Assembly (NCBI GenBank): GCA_021325695.1
Contig: JAJTCR010000019.1
Span: forward strand, 1-10,194
From: Steroidobacteraceae bacterium
GTDB taxonomy: Bacteria; Pseudomonadota; Gammaproteobacteria; Steroidobacterales; Steroidobacteraceae
Reading direction: 5' to 3'
DNA length: 10,194 bases
In this document: one piece after another, positions 1 to 7,086 of the stretch
How positions within the stretch are numbered: the first letter of the stretch is position 1
How the letters are laid out: every line of letters starts with the position of its first letter
Notes under the pieces: model-generated
Told to the model about the DNA's origin: nothing
Databases searched by the model: none
Seen by the model: the letters and a program-made list of their open reading frames with translations, nothing else
Translations under genes and position numbers: made by a program

Positions 1-879
1 CTGACCAAGCGGCAGACGTTGAACGCACAGGCGTACGACCTGTACTTGCGCGGCCAGGAGCAGCTCTACCGCCTGACGAAGCGGAGCGTCGAGTATTCGA
101 TCCAGCTGTTCGAGAAGGCGATCGAGCTCGATCCGCGCTATGCGGCCGCGTACGCTGGCTGCTCCAGCGCGTACGGCCAGATGTACCAGCTGATCGCGCG
201 CGAGGAGCGCTATCGCGAACTCGCGCAGGAATTGAGCTTCAAGGCACTGATGTACGACAACAACCTGCCCGAGGCCTATCGGGCCATGGGCTTGTCGTAT
301 TTCCTCTGGGGTAAGCTCGCCGAGGCCACGGCGTCCTGCAACAAGGCCATCGAGATCGACCCGGACGACTTCATTGCGCACTGGACGCTCGGGCGCATCT
401 ACTTCACCGAAGGCAAGCTCGAGCCCGCGCTGGAGCTGTTCCGGCGAGTCGCGGAGATCAAGCCCGGCTTCTACGCGGGGTTGCTGGACGTCGCGCAGAC
501 CTGCCAGGCTCTCGGTCGCACCGCGGAAGCCGACGTGGTGTACCGGCAGTGGCTCGAGCTGATCCCGAATTACCTGCTGCAGAACCCAGACGACGCGCGT
601 GCAAGGCTGATCTACGCCAACCAGCTCGGCCGCTTCGGTCGACGCGACGAGGCGATGCGCGAAAGCACGAAGGCGCTCGTGTTGAGCCCGGGTGATCCGG
701 TGATGCTCTACAACGCGGCGTGCCTCTACGCCTCGCTCGAGGAACCGGCGCGTGCGATCGAGGCGCTCAAGCAGGCGTTCGAGGCGGGTTACACGAACAT
801 CGGCTGGATGAAGAACGATCCGGACCTCGTACCGCTGCACGGCCTGCCCGAGTTCCAGGAGATGCTGCAGGGGCATTAG
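1..879 (+). CDS. TPR-repeat protein, C-terminal part (5' end outside window)
   Basis: The reading frame is open from base 1, so the gene starts upstream; the TTG at 19 is an internal codon. About 292 residues are visible, ending at TAG 877-879. They are built from tetratricopeptide repeats, recognisable by the FEKAIELDPRYAAAYAGCSSAYG, CNKAIEIDPDDFIAHWTLGRIYF and ESTKALVLSPGDPVMLYNAACLYA units. The opening stretch (NAQAYDLYLRG, then FEKAIELDP) and the ending (NDPDLVPLHGLPEFQEML) are typical of the TPR tail of CadC-like or adenylate-cyclase-like regulators and of Ser/Thr kinase-TPR fusions. The missing N-terminus may therefore be a DNA-binding, cyclase or kinase domain, which is inference. TPRs mediate protein-protein contacts. 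No catalytic or membrane segment lies in the visible part. The TPR identity is secure; the full architecture is not. Confidence 0.85.
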   Translation: MTKRQTLNAQAYDLYLRGQEQLYRLTKRSVEYSIQLFEKAIELDPRYAAAYAGCSSAYGQMYQLIAREERYRELAQELSFKALMYDNNLPEAYRAMGLSYFLWGKLAEATASCNKAIEIDPDDFIAHWTLGRIYFTEGKLEPALELFRRVAEIKPGFYAGLLDVAQTCQALGRTAEADVVYRQWLELIPNYLLQNPDDARARLIYANQLGRFGRRDEAMRESTKALVLSPGDPVMLYNAACLYASLEEPARAIEALKQAFEAGYTNIGWMKNDPDLVPLHGLPEFQEMLQGH

Positions 880-969
880 CCCGCGCGGCTTCCGCCTCAC
901 GACGTGCGGGTCCGCAGCGGCGCATGGACGCCCGGCGGTCCGCGCGCCTCGTCGTCGGAGATCCGGGTT

Positions 970-975
970 TATACT
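970..975 (+). promoter_or_regulatory. possible -10 element upstream of the DUF1579 gene
   Basis: TATACT lies 42 bases upstream of the ATG at 1018, in the 138-base gap after the TPR gene. It is an AT-rich island in otherwise GC-rich DNA and matches a sigma-70 -10 box in five of six positions. I see no good TTGACA-like -35 at 16-18 bases upstream, so the call rests on one half-site only. Confidence 0.35.
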
Positions 976-1000
976 TGGATTCCGACAGTCGAAAATGCGC

Positions 1001-1006
1001 AGGAGG
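1001..1006 (+). promoter_or_regulatory. ribosome binding site that fixes the DUF1579 start
   Basis: AGGAGG, a perfect Shine-Dalgarno core, ends 11 bases before the ATG at 1018. It supports that start over the in-frame GTG at 904, which would bury the signal peptide inside the protein. Confidence 0.8.
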
Positions 1007-1017
1007 CGCCAACAACC

Positions 1018-1638
1018 ATGATCCGTCAACACTGGTCGATGTCCGTCACGCTGGCCGCGGCGATACTGGTCGTTGCTCCCTTCGCGTCCGCCCAGGACGC
1101 TTCGAAGCAGCAACAACCCAAGCTGACGCCGGAGCAGCAGGCCGAAATGAAGGCCTACCAGGAAGCCGGTGCGCCGGGTGAGCCGCACAAGAAGCTCGCC
1201 GCCATGGCCGGCAACTATTCCGTGAAGATGAGGAGCTGGCTCGAGCCCGGTGGTAAGCCCATGGAAGAGAGCGGGACGGCCACGCGCTCGGTGGCGCTCG
1301 ACGGGCGTGTGCTCGTCGAGCAGTTCCAGGGCACGATGATGGGCAGCCCGTTCACGGGGCACGGCATGACCGGCTACGACAACGTGGTCGACAAGTACTG
1401 GTCGACCTGGAACGACAGCATGTCGACGGGACTCATGGTGAGCTGGGGCACCTGCGACGCGCAGAACGCGTGCACGTTCGAAGGTTCCTGGAACGATCCG
1501 ATCAAGAAGGGGCCCTTGAAGTCGCGCATGACCACGCGCTGGACCAGTCCCGACACGGAAGTGTTCGAGATGTACGGGCCCGACAAACAGGGGCGCGAGA
1601 TGAAGATGATGGAGATCACCTACACGCGCAGCCGCTGA
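1018..1638 (+). CDS. secreted DUF1579 domain protein
   Basis: This is a 206-aa protein. Residues 1-25 form a signal peptide (hydrophobic TLAAAILVVAPF, then ASA before Q26), so the mature protein is probably periplasmic. A Gln/Lys-rich linker (about 26-45) leads into the DUF1579 domain at about 50-206. Family-like features there are HKKLAAMAGNYSV, the GTATRSVALDGRVLVEQFQG stretch, GHGMTGYDNVVDKYWSTWND, and the final strand EMKMMEITYTRS. DUF1579 proteins are predicted beta-barrel proteins, and no biochemical role is established that I can name. C146 and C152 are the only cysteines and could form a disulfide in the periplasm (inference). The gene has its own RBS, follows a 138-base gap and is closed by a strong terminator, so it is probably monocistronic. 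The family call is fairly confident; function is unknown. Confidence 0.8.
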   Translation: MIRQHWSMSVTLAAAILVVAPFASAQDASKQQQPKLTPEQQAEMKAYQEAGAPGEPHKKLAAMAGNYSVKMRSWLEPGGKPMEESGTATRSVALDGRVLVEQFQGTMMGSPFTGHGMTGYDNVVDKYWSTWNDSMSTGLMVSWGTCDAQNACTFEGSWNDPIKKGPLKSRMTTRWTSPDTEVFEMYGPDKQGREMKMMEITYTRSR

Positions 1639-1663
1639 GACCCGCGCCGACCGCCACCAGCGT

Positions 1664-1708
1664 CACGGTCGCTCGCGTATCACGCGCGGGCGACCGTGGC
1701 TTTTTTTT
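1664..1708 (+). terminator. strong rho-independent terminator after the DUF1579 gene
   Basis: A 14-bp stem (1664-1677 with 1685-1698, one G-U pair) with a 7-base loop is followed after two bases by eight T residues at 1701-1708. It begins 26 bases after the DUF1579 stop. This is the clearest intrinsic terminator in the window and separates the DUF1579 gene from the small ORF downstream. Confidence 0.93.
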
Positions 1709-1898
1709 CACTGACCGGTTCGCGCGTCTCTCACGAACGCCTCGACCGCGGCAGTGCGCTCGGGTTCGACGCGCGCAAAGACGCAAGCGCCTCGGGGATC
1801 GCCGAACCGAGACCCATTCCACAGTGTGACATTCGCTTATCGAACCCGAGGTCGTCGAACCTTACGATTGCGCGGTCAACGACGTGGGGAAGACGGTC

Positions 1899-2039
1899 AT
1901 GAACAGTCACGATGACGAGCGCGACGAAGGCACGAGCGTCGGCATGCGCATCTACTGGGCCCTCGTATCCGCGCTGTCCGCGGTCTCGCTTTACCTGACG
2001 GTCGTTTACGCCCTGCCCCGCGGCGCGGCTGGCTTCTGA
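1899..2039 (+). CDS. small single-pass membrane protein (46 aa), hypothetical
   Basis: ATG 1899 to TGA 2037-2039 encodes 46 residues. The first 15 or so are hydrophilic and acidic (MNSHDDERDEGTSVG). Residues 17-40 form one hydrophobic helix (RIYWALVSALSAVSLYLTVVYALP), followed by a short RGAAGF tail. A purine-rich GGGGAAGA at 1886-1893 is placed well as a ribosome binding site. The charge pattern (acidic N-terminus, Arg at each end of the helix) is that of a small inner-membrane protein, but topology is not decided by it. The ORF sits alone between a strong terminator and the convergent polB gene. I do not recognise a family. It could be a chance ORF; the coherent transmembrane segment and the RBS argue for a real gene at moderate confidence. 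Confidence 0.5.
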   Translation: MNSHDDERDEGTSVGMRIYWALVSALSAVSLYLTVVYALPRGAAGF

Positions 2040-2055
2040 GCCCGGCGACTGTCCT

Positions 2056-2085
2056 CGACGTCGGATGTTCGCCATCCGCGCGTCG
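2056..2085. terminator. hairpin between the convergent small ORF and polB
   Basis: Bases 2056-2060 pair with 2081-2085, and 2062-2067 with 2073-2078, around a TTCGC loop, giving 11 bp with a 1x2 internal loop. It lies 17 bases after the small ORF and 50 bases beyond the polB stop on the other strand, where a shared terminator would be expected. No T-tract follows on either strand, so an intrinsic terminator is not shown. Confidence 0.35.
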
Positions 2086-2134
2086 ACGGCACCGCGACGT
2101 CGGGTCGTCTCGGCGCTCCGGGCTCGACGGGCTG

Positions 2135-4486
2135 TCACAGTCCGCCCAAGAGGTCGAGCTGCCGCCTGTCGCCGATCACCGTCTCGAAGTCGAGGCCGAG
2201 CGTCGCAAGCACCGGTTCGGCGACGGGCCTCACCTGCCTGTCCACGTAATGTTCGCGGTCCAGCGCGTTCTTCTGCTCGTCCAGGGGTTCGGGCCCCGCA
2301 GTGGTCATCACGTAGCTGATCGTGCGGTCCGATTGGCGGGTCGACTTGCGTGCGGCCGCGACGTGGGGCGGCGTCGTCGTCGTGTATTGCTCCGTTCCCT
2401 TGCGCAGGTTCTTGCGATACACGAGCGCGTCGTCGAGTTCGCCGTCGCGGACGCGCTGGACGACATCGGCGAGGTATTGGTCGACCGCGCGGCCCGCGAA
2501 CAGTCGCCGGTACAGCTCGAGTTGCACCTGTTTCGCCAGGGCGGTCCAGTCACGTCGCACGACCTCCATGCCGATGAACTCCAGCTGGTCGAGCCCACTC
2601 CCGTGCCTGAGGCCCACGTAGCGCTTGCTCGCACCGCGCGTGCTGCCGCGCGCGAGCGGTAGAAACAGCTTGAGATAGAGTTTTTCGAACTTGAGCTCGA
2701 GCCGGCTCGGCACTCGCCAGCGCGCGGCGAGGTACTGCGCGAGGTCGGCGTTCAGCGACGCCGTCATCTCACGCCCCTGCCGCTCCGCTCGTTCCGCGTC
2801 GGAGCCCGCCTGGACGAACAGGCTGTCCGTGTCCCCGTACAACACGACGTAGCCCGCCCGCTCGAACCAGTGCTTCGACCACAGCAGCAGTTCGCGGCCA
2901 AGTCCCGTGATCGAGTTCGCGAGTGCGGGGTTGTAGAAGCGACACGCCGGCGTGCCGAGCACGCCGTAGAACGAGTTCATCAGGATCTTGATCGCGTGCG
3001 CCGCCACGTCGTCGCCGCGCCGGCGCGCGGCTTCGCGCCGCGGGAAGAGTTCGTCGAGCATGCGCGGCAGGATCGCGGGTTCACGGCGGAAGCGGCCGCC
3101 GGGCGTCTCGATCAGGTCGGCGCCGGGCGTCGCCGCGCCGACGTATGACAGCGGATCGATGTTGAAGGTGCGGATGACGCTCGGGTACAGGCTCTTGAAA
3201 TCGAAGACCCAGACGTTGTCGTGGAGGCCCGCGACCGGTTCCAGCACGTGCCCCCCGTGCTGGGCCACCGACACCCGCGCGTCGTTGCTCCGCACGCTGG
3301 GTGCGACGATGCCGAGTCGCCCGAGTTCGCTGAGGTAGAGGAAATCGAACGAAGCGATGCTCGCGGAGACGCGGTCGGGCGTCATGCCGCTCAGCCGGCT
3401 GCGTGCGAATGCGAGCGGCACGAGGTTCAGCTTGCGCAGGATGTCGTGGGCGAGTCGGGCATCCGTGCGCGCATAGAGCGCGAAAGCCGGCAGGTCATGG
3501 CGATAATTGTGCAGGATCTCGGCCACGCGGTCGCGCACGTCCCCGTGGACGGCCTTGCCTTCACCGAGCACCGCACGCGCCACGGCATCGAGCGAGTAGT
3601 CGTCCATCCGGACGAATGCGCCCCGCAGCAGGTCGATCCCGTCGAGCACGAGGCGACCGGGGATCGAGGCTTGGCCACTGCCGAAATAGTTTTCTGCCGC
3701 CCGCAATCGCATCGGACTGCCATCGCGGCCGAGTTCGAACGGATGCCCGACACGGGCCGCCACGCGCGCCAGGACGGTCAAGTCGAAATCCACGACGTTC
3801 CAGCCCGTCAGCACGTCCGGATCCGAGGCGCGGACGCGTTCGCAGAACGCCGACAGCGCGACGTACTCGTTTTCACAGCGGACGGAGCGCTCCGGCATGG
3901 CGCGATCGCCCGAGTCGACGATCAGGACCTCGTCGACCCCCAGGCCGTACATCGAAATGGCCAGAAGTCGATCGGCCTTGGGCGTCGTCTCGATGTCGAA
4001 CGAGAGGACTCGGGGCTCGATCGACACGTCGGCGGCGGGAACCAGCGTCGGGTTGTCGAATGTCCAGTCGACGTTCCCGCCCGGCTGCGCCTCGCCCGCG
4101 ATGATGCAGCCGCCCTTGATGCCACGGTCGATCAGGTAGCGAACCGCGAAGCGCACGTCCGCTTCGAACGTGTCGATGGCGGCGGCATGCAATCGATCGC
4201 GGATGGCTGGCACGTCGCCCGGCAGCTCGAACTCGAGCCGGGAAACCGGTTCGCCATCGAACGATCGCCGATCGGTCGTCGAGACGGCGCAGGAACGGAT
4301 CAGCGGGTGCGCGCGCTCGACGTCCCGGGCGCGGATGTAAAAGTGCGGTCGTTGACGGTCGTCGCGGACGAGGAAGGATCGTCCATCCTCGAGCCGGCCA
4401 TGGACGTGGACGACTGGACGGCGGCGTCCGTCTGAATCCGCCGCGACGCGGTACGTCGCCTGCGTAATGAAACCGCGGTGCGTCAT
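2135..4486 (-). CDS. polB: DNA polymerase II (family B, 3'-5' exonuclease proofreading)
   Basis: This 783-aa protein has the same length as E. coli Pol II and shares its domain order. The N-terminal domain is about 1-155. The exonuclease follows, with Exo I SFDIETT (D164, E166), Exo II GWNVVDFDL (about 228-236, D233/D235) and Exo III YARTD (Y338, D342). The polymerase domain has motif A DFKSLYPSVIRTFNIDP (D429), motif B KILMNSFYGVLGTP (from K500) and motif C YGDTDSLFV (D552, D554). The C-terminus has the GPEPLD and HYVDRQVRPVAEP blocks typical of Pol II. All catalytic acids are present, so both activities should be intact. In E. coli the enzyme is SOS-induced and acts in replication restart and lesion bypass. 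The start is constrained: an in-frame stop lies 36 bases upstream with no other start codon between, although the Shine-Dalgarno is weak. I see no CTGT-N8-ACAG LexA box upstream. Confidence 0.97.
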   Translation of the reverse strand: MTHRGFITQATYRVAADSDGRRRPVVHVHGRLEDGRSFLVRDDRQRPHFYIRARDVERAHPLIRSCAVSTTDRRSFDGEPVSRLEFELPGDVPAIRDRLHAAAIDTFEADVRFAVRYLIDRGIKGGCIIAGEAQPGGNVDWTFDNPTLVPAADVSIEPRVLSFDIETTPKADRLLAISMYGLGVDEVLIVDSGDRAMPERSVRCENEYVALSAFCERVRASDPDVLTGWNVVDFDLTVLARVAARVGHPFELGRDGSPMRLRAAENYFGSGQASIPGRLVLDGIDLLRGAFVRMDDYSLDAVARAVLGEGKAVHGDVRDRVAEILHNYRHDLPAFALYARTDARLAHDILRKLNLVPLAFARSRLSGMTPDRVSASIASFDFLYLSELGRLGIVAPSVRSNDARVSVAQHGGHVLEPVAGLHDNVWVFDFKSLYPSVIRTFNIDPLSYVGAATPGADLIETPGGRFRREPAILPRMLDELFPRREAARRRGDDVAAHAIKILMNSFYGVLGTPACRFYNPALANSITGLGRELLLWSKHWFERAGYVVLYGDTDSLFVQAGSDAERAERQGREMTASLNADLAQYLAARWRVPSRLELKFEKLYLKLFLPLARGSTRGASKRYVGLRHGSGLDQLEFIGMEVVRRDWTALAKQVQLELYRRLFAGRAVDQYLADVVQRVRDGELDDALVYRKNLRKGTEQYTTTTPPHVAAARKSTRQSDRTISYVMTTAGPEPLDEQKNALDREHYVDRQVRPVAEPVLATLGLDFETVIGDRRQLDLLGGL

Positions 4487-4532
4487 GACGATGTTCGACG
4501 TGGCGTCGATCTTGCCGGCGGGTCAATTCACG

Positions 4533-4553
4533 GCCGGCAGAATATCCTGCGGC
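4533..4553. promoter_or_regulatory. imperfect inverted repeat upstream of polB
   Basis: GCCGGCAG at 4533-4540 and CTGCGGC at 4547-4553 form a near-palindrome around AATATC, with one unpaired G. It is centred about 57 bases upstream of the polB start, and its AT-rich core reads TATTCT on the minus strand, a possible -10. Its arms run CAG...CTG, opposite in order to the E. coli LexA consensus (CTG...CAG), so it is not a canonical SOS box. It could be an operator, a promoter or chance. Confidence 0.3.
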
Positions 4554-4806
4554 ACGACTTCACGTTTCGCCCATGCCCCGCCCGGTCATCGAGACGCCTT
4601 TCCGCGGCACCGGGGCGGTCGATCATGGGGCGATTACCCAATGTGCGCATCGGCGCCTGCCGCGGCGTTGCGCATCACCATGTACGCGTCGTTGCGGGCT
4701 TCGCTGTCCGCCGCTCCGCGGGGCCACCAGCCGAAATCTGTCGCCAAACGCCGACGCTTGGGCGCGCGAACACTGGCGAACGCTTGCGGTCACACCTACG
4801 CCTACC

Positions 4807-4814
4807 AAGGAGGG
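4807..4814 (+). promoter_or_regulatory. ribosome binding site that fixes the EF-hand start
   Basis: AAGGAGGG ends six bases before ATG 4821, an almost ideal Shine-Dalgarno and spacing. It selects this start over in-frame upstream ATGs such as 4467 that would give a 216-aa product with no family resemblance in the extension. Confidence 0.85.
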
Positions 4815-4820
4815 CCCCTC

Positions 4821-5117
4821 ATGCGAATTACTACATTGGCCACGGTCGTATCGTCCATCCTGCTCGGTGCGGCGGTGGCACAGGCCGGCGACACCAAGAT
4901 CTCTCAAGATCAGTTCAAGGCGGCCGATACGGACCGCGACGGCTCGATCACGCTCGCCGAAGCCCAGACCGGCATTCCGAAGCTCGCCGAGAAGTTCTCG
5001 TCCGTGGACGCGAACGGTGACGGCAAGGTTTCCGCGGACGAATTGAGCGCTCATTACAAGAGCCACGACAAGTCCATGGAGGCCGACGAGGCCAAGACCC
5101 CCAAGACCGGCGAATGA
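4821..5117 (+). CDS. small periplasmic EF-hand calcium-binding protein
   Basis: This is a 98-aa protein. Residues 1-22 are a signal peptide (MRITTLATVVSSILLGAAVAQA), with cleavage likely after AQA. Two EF-hand loops follow. The first is DTDRDGSITLAE, with ligand positions D36, D38, D40, S42, T44 and E47. The second is DANGDGKVSADE, with D63, N65, D67, K69, S71 and E74. Both keep Gly at position 6 and Glu at position 12, so Ca2+ binding is expected at both sites. The tail (about 80-98) is charged and probably flexible. Such small exported EF-hand proteins are common in proteobacteria; most have no assigned partner, and I cannot name a role for this one beyond calcium binding or sensing. The gene is divergent from polB and followed by a hairpin, so it is likely a single-gene unit. 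Confidence 0.92.
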   Translation: MRITTLATVVSSILLGAAVAQAGDTKISQDQFKAADTDRDGSITLAEAQTGIPKLAEKFSSVDANGDGKVSADELSAHYKSHDKSMEADEAKTPKTGE

Positions 5118-5170
5118 CGGGTTCGTCCGCGCGACCCGCGGAACCTACGAACTGAAATCAATCGACCGGG

Positions 5171-5204
5171 GCACCCGGCGCACTTCGCGTGCGCCGGGTG
5201 CTTT
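5171..5204 (+). terminator. GC-rich hairpin terminator after the EF-hand gene
   Basis: A perfect 13-bp stem (5171-5183 with 5189-5201) with loop TTCGC is followed by only three T residues. It lies 54 bases after the EF-hand stop. The stem is very stable but the U-tract is short, so termination may be partial. It is also downstream of the convergent transglycosylase gene (stop at 5313-5315), but there is no T-tract on that strand. Confidence 0.7.
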
Positions 5205-5312
5205 GCATGCGGGCCGTTGAGACGCGGGACGCCGGTCCCTTGCGTTTGTCGGCCGGCGGTGAAAACCGTCACGATTTACAGCAAGCCACGACGGCGTCGG
5301 GCGGCCCGCGGG

Positions 5313-6902
5313 CTACGTGCTGGCCTCTGTCTTGAACGCGTCTTTCGCGTCGGTACGTCGCTTGTGCTCTTCCGTGAGCAGCTTGTACGCGACGTAGTAC
5401 TTGTAGATGTTGCTGACGTACGTCACCGTCTCGCGCCCGATGCGCTCCGACGCGATCACCTCGACGTTGCCGAACCACACGTTCCGATCGAGGCCGCGTT
5501 TATCGGCCTCGGCGCGCAGCTGGCGCACGCGCGCAGGGCCGGCGTTGTAGGAGGCAAACGAGAACAGTGCCTTGTTGAGGTCGTCCATCGGCTCGTCCTT
5601 GAAGTACCGGTCGATCAGGAACCTCATGTACTTCACGCCGGCGTGGATGTTCGTCTCGACGTCGCGGACATCGCCCACGGCCAGTTCCTTGGCGGTTGCT
5701 GGCATGACTTGCATGACGCCAATGGCGCCGACCGGGCTCTTCACCGACTGGTCCAGCCTCGATTCCTGGAAACCCTGCGCGGCCATGAGCAGGTAATCCA
5801 ACTCGTAGTTGGCGCTGTACTTCCGGAAGAATTCGACGATCTGCTCGAATTTCCTGCGCTCCGCGTCGGACACGGCGTTCTTCACGAACTGCGTGTCCTT
5901 GAAGTACCGTTTCTCCATCGTGTTGCCGAACGCCGATCCTAGGCCGTACTCGGCGATCACGGCATTCAAGCCCGAGGCCAGCTGCGGACTGTTCTTGCGG
6001 ATCGCGACGGCAAGCGTACCGCCCGTCCGCACCGCGGCCGACTCGTGCAAGGTGAGCTTCGGCAGGACCTGCTGCCAGAACCTCGCGAGGTAATCGTCGA
6101 CGATCGTGATCCGGATCAGCCCGGCATTGACCATCTCCAGCAGGTCGTCGTCCTCGAGGTTGTCGGGCGCTTCCGCGATCCGGACAGGCGGCTTGCCCGC
6201 CTTGACCAGGCGCTCGTTGAGCGCGACCAGGCTCTGGTGATAGCTGCTCGACCGACGCACGACCACATCCTGTCCGGAGAGGTCTTCTGCAGAGGCGATC
6301 GGCGGCGCGCCAGGCCCGGTGACGACGATCTCGTTGACGTTTTCGCGCGTCGGGTTGGTGAAGTCGACGACTTTCAGGCGCTCGGGTGTCACGGTCAGCT
6401 GCCCGATCACGAAATCGACCTTGCCGTCGACGAGCGCGGGCAGGAGTTGCTCGCGCGGCAGCGGGACGAACCAGAAGTGGACCTTCAGGTTGCCGGTCTT
6501 GCGGCGCTTGTTGAGTTCATCCTCCACGAGCTTGCCGTATTCGTAAGCCGCGCCTCGCTGGAGGCCGCGGTCGACGAAATAGAGCGAGCGGTTGAATGGC
6601 ACGCCGACGCGGATCAGTCTGCGCGCGACCATTTCCTCGAGGTCGCCCTTGAACGGCGTGGCGATACCCGCGCTCACCTCGGGCGGCAGCGCAGTCATGT
6701 ACGCAGGTTCCGGCGGAAGTTCGTCCGTGGGAACGGCGTCCGACGGGGCCGCATCGATCGGAGTCGATTCGACGGGCTGCGCCGATTCACGCTTGTCCGA
6801 ACATCCGGGCCCGATGTGCATCAGCAGCAGGATGCCGACCAGGCACGCCGACCGGCGCCAGGTATCGCCGCGCAGCCTGCCTGCGATGTCGTTCGTCATC
6901 AT
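5313..6902 (-). CDS. MltF-like membrane-bound lytic murein transglycosylase (SBP_bac_3 + SLT)
   Basis: From ATG at 6902 the product is 529 aa. Residues 18-34 look like a lipoprotein signal (hydrophobic ACLVGILLLMHI, then GPGC with C34), followed by a Pro/Ala/Ser/Asp linker to about 75. Residues about 95-335 form a family-3 solute-binding domain (LIRVGVPFNRSLYF, GKVDFVIGQLTVTPERLKVVDFT, VGP-like turns, GGTLAVAIRKNSPQL). Residues about 355-515 form an SLT domain with the catalytic Glu in QGFQESRLD (E380), then GAIGVMQVMPATA (392-404) and FASYNAGPARVRQLR (449-463). This is the E. coli MltF architecture: an enzyme that cleaves the glycan strands of peptidoglycan to give 1,6-anhydromuramic ends, with a regulatory binding domain. 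The lipobox is not canonical (I-G-P-G-C). The longer frame from 7175 lacks a coherent N-terminus. The gene is divergent from the DUF5996 gene. Confidence 0.92.
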   Translation of the reverse strand: MMTNDIAGRLRGDTWRRSACLVGILLLMHIGPGCSDKRESAQPVESTPIDAAPSDAVPTDELPPEPAYMTALPPEVSAGIATPFKGDLEEMVARRLIRVGVPFNRSLYFVDRGLQRGAAYEYGKLVEDELNKRRKTGNLKVHFWFVPLPREQLLPALVDGKVDFVIGQLTVTPERLKVVDFTNPTRENVNEIVVTGPGAPPIASAEDLSGQDVVVRRSSSYHQSLVALNERLVKAGKPPVRIAEAPDNLEDDDLLEMVNAGLIRITIVDDYLARFWQQVLPKLTLHESAAVRTGGTLAVAIRKNSPQLASGLNAVIAEYGLGSAFGNTMEKRYFKDTQFVKNAVSDAERRKFEQIVEFFRKYSANYELDYLLMAAQGFQESRLDQSVKSPVGAIGVMQVMPATAKELAVGDVRDVETNIHAGVKYMRFLIDRYFKDEPMDDLNKALFSFASYNAGPARVRQLRAEADKRGLDRNVWFGNVEVIASERIGRETVTYVSNIYKYYVAYKLLTEEHKRRTDAKDAFKTEAST

Positions 6903-6910
6903 CGTGCTGT

Positions 6911-6916
6911 CTCCCT
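6911..6916 (-). promoter_or_regulatory. ribosome binding site that fixes the MltF-like start
   Basis: On the minus strand AGGGAG ends eight bases before the tandem ATG-ATG at 6902/6899. This favours a start here, placing the lipoprotein signal 17 residues in, over the start at 7175, which adds 91 residues without family character and overlaps the start of the divergent gene. Confidence 0.65.
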
Positions 6917-7047
6917 GCCTGGCCAGGTTCTCGCTCGCCCGGGGGCCGCGCACCGACCGCAGCTGGATCCTCGCATGGATTCGCGACGCGTGCTGCCTGT
7001 CGTCGTGGTCGTCGATGCAGCAAGCACTCGCACCGTGCGGCAGCCGG

Positions 7048-7053
7048 TATAGT
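7048..7053 (+). promoter_or_regulatory. possible -10 element for the DUF5996 gene
   Basis: TATAGT lies 33 bases upstream of ATG 7087 within the 184-base divergent spacer. It is a five-of-six match to the sigma-70 -10 box. No clear -35 is visible at the usual distance. The reverse strand reads TATACC here, so it might also serve the divergent MltF-like gene. Confidence 0.35.
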
Positions 7054-7072
7054 CGCGAGGCACGTGCCGGCC

Positions 7073-7078
7073 GGAGGG
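7073..7078 (+). promoter_or_regulatory. ribosome binding site that fixes the DUF5996 start
   Basis: GGAGGG ends eight bases before ATG 7087. An out-of-frame ATG at 7082 lies between them. The site selects 7087 over the in-frame start at 6592, whose extra 165 codons run antisense through the MltF-like gene. Confidence 0.75.
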
Positions 7079-7086
7079 AAAATGCC

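Larger units (their letters stand above)
4487..4820. other. divergent intergenic region between polB and the EF-hand gene
   Basis: These 334 bases should hold both divergent promoters. An imperfect dyad at 4533-4553 is described separately. I see no convincing sigma-70 promoter for either gene and no small ORF with a ribosome binding site. Reading frames through here are open on the + strand and continue into the EF-hand frame, but they lack an RBS, and their use would hide the EF-hand signal peptide. Confidence 0.6.

Noticed and set aside
1770..1800. Stretch resembling part of a c-di-GMP-I riboswitch (GCAAAGACGCAAGCGCC)
   Set aside because: Only a short piece resembles the GACGCAAAGC box. 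The first helix with its tetraloop receptor pair and the required spacing are missing, and no downstream gene fits.
3221..4435. 404-aa open frame on the + strand
   Set aside because: It is antisense to the exonuclease half of polB, where all catalytic motifs are intact. It has no RBS and no family resemblance.
4467..5117. 216-aa long form of the EF-hand protein
   Set aside because: The upstream 118 codons have no RBS or family signal. ATG 4821 has a near-perfect Shine-Dalgarno and begins a proper signal peptide.
5265..5276. Small CGGT-GAAA-ACCG hairpin downstream of the MltF-like gene
   Set aside because: It has only four base pairs and no T-tract on either strand, too weak to call a terminator.
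5217..7052. 241-aa (5217-5942) and 335-aa (6045-7052) open frames on the + strand
   Set aside because: Both are antisense to the MltF-like gene, which has full SBP and SLT motifs. Their composition is typical of shadow frames.
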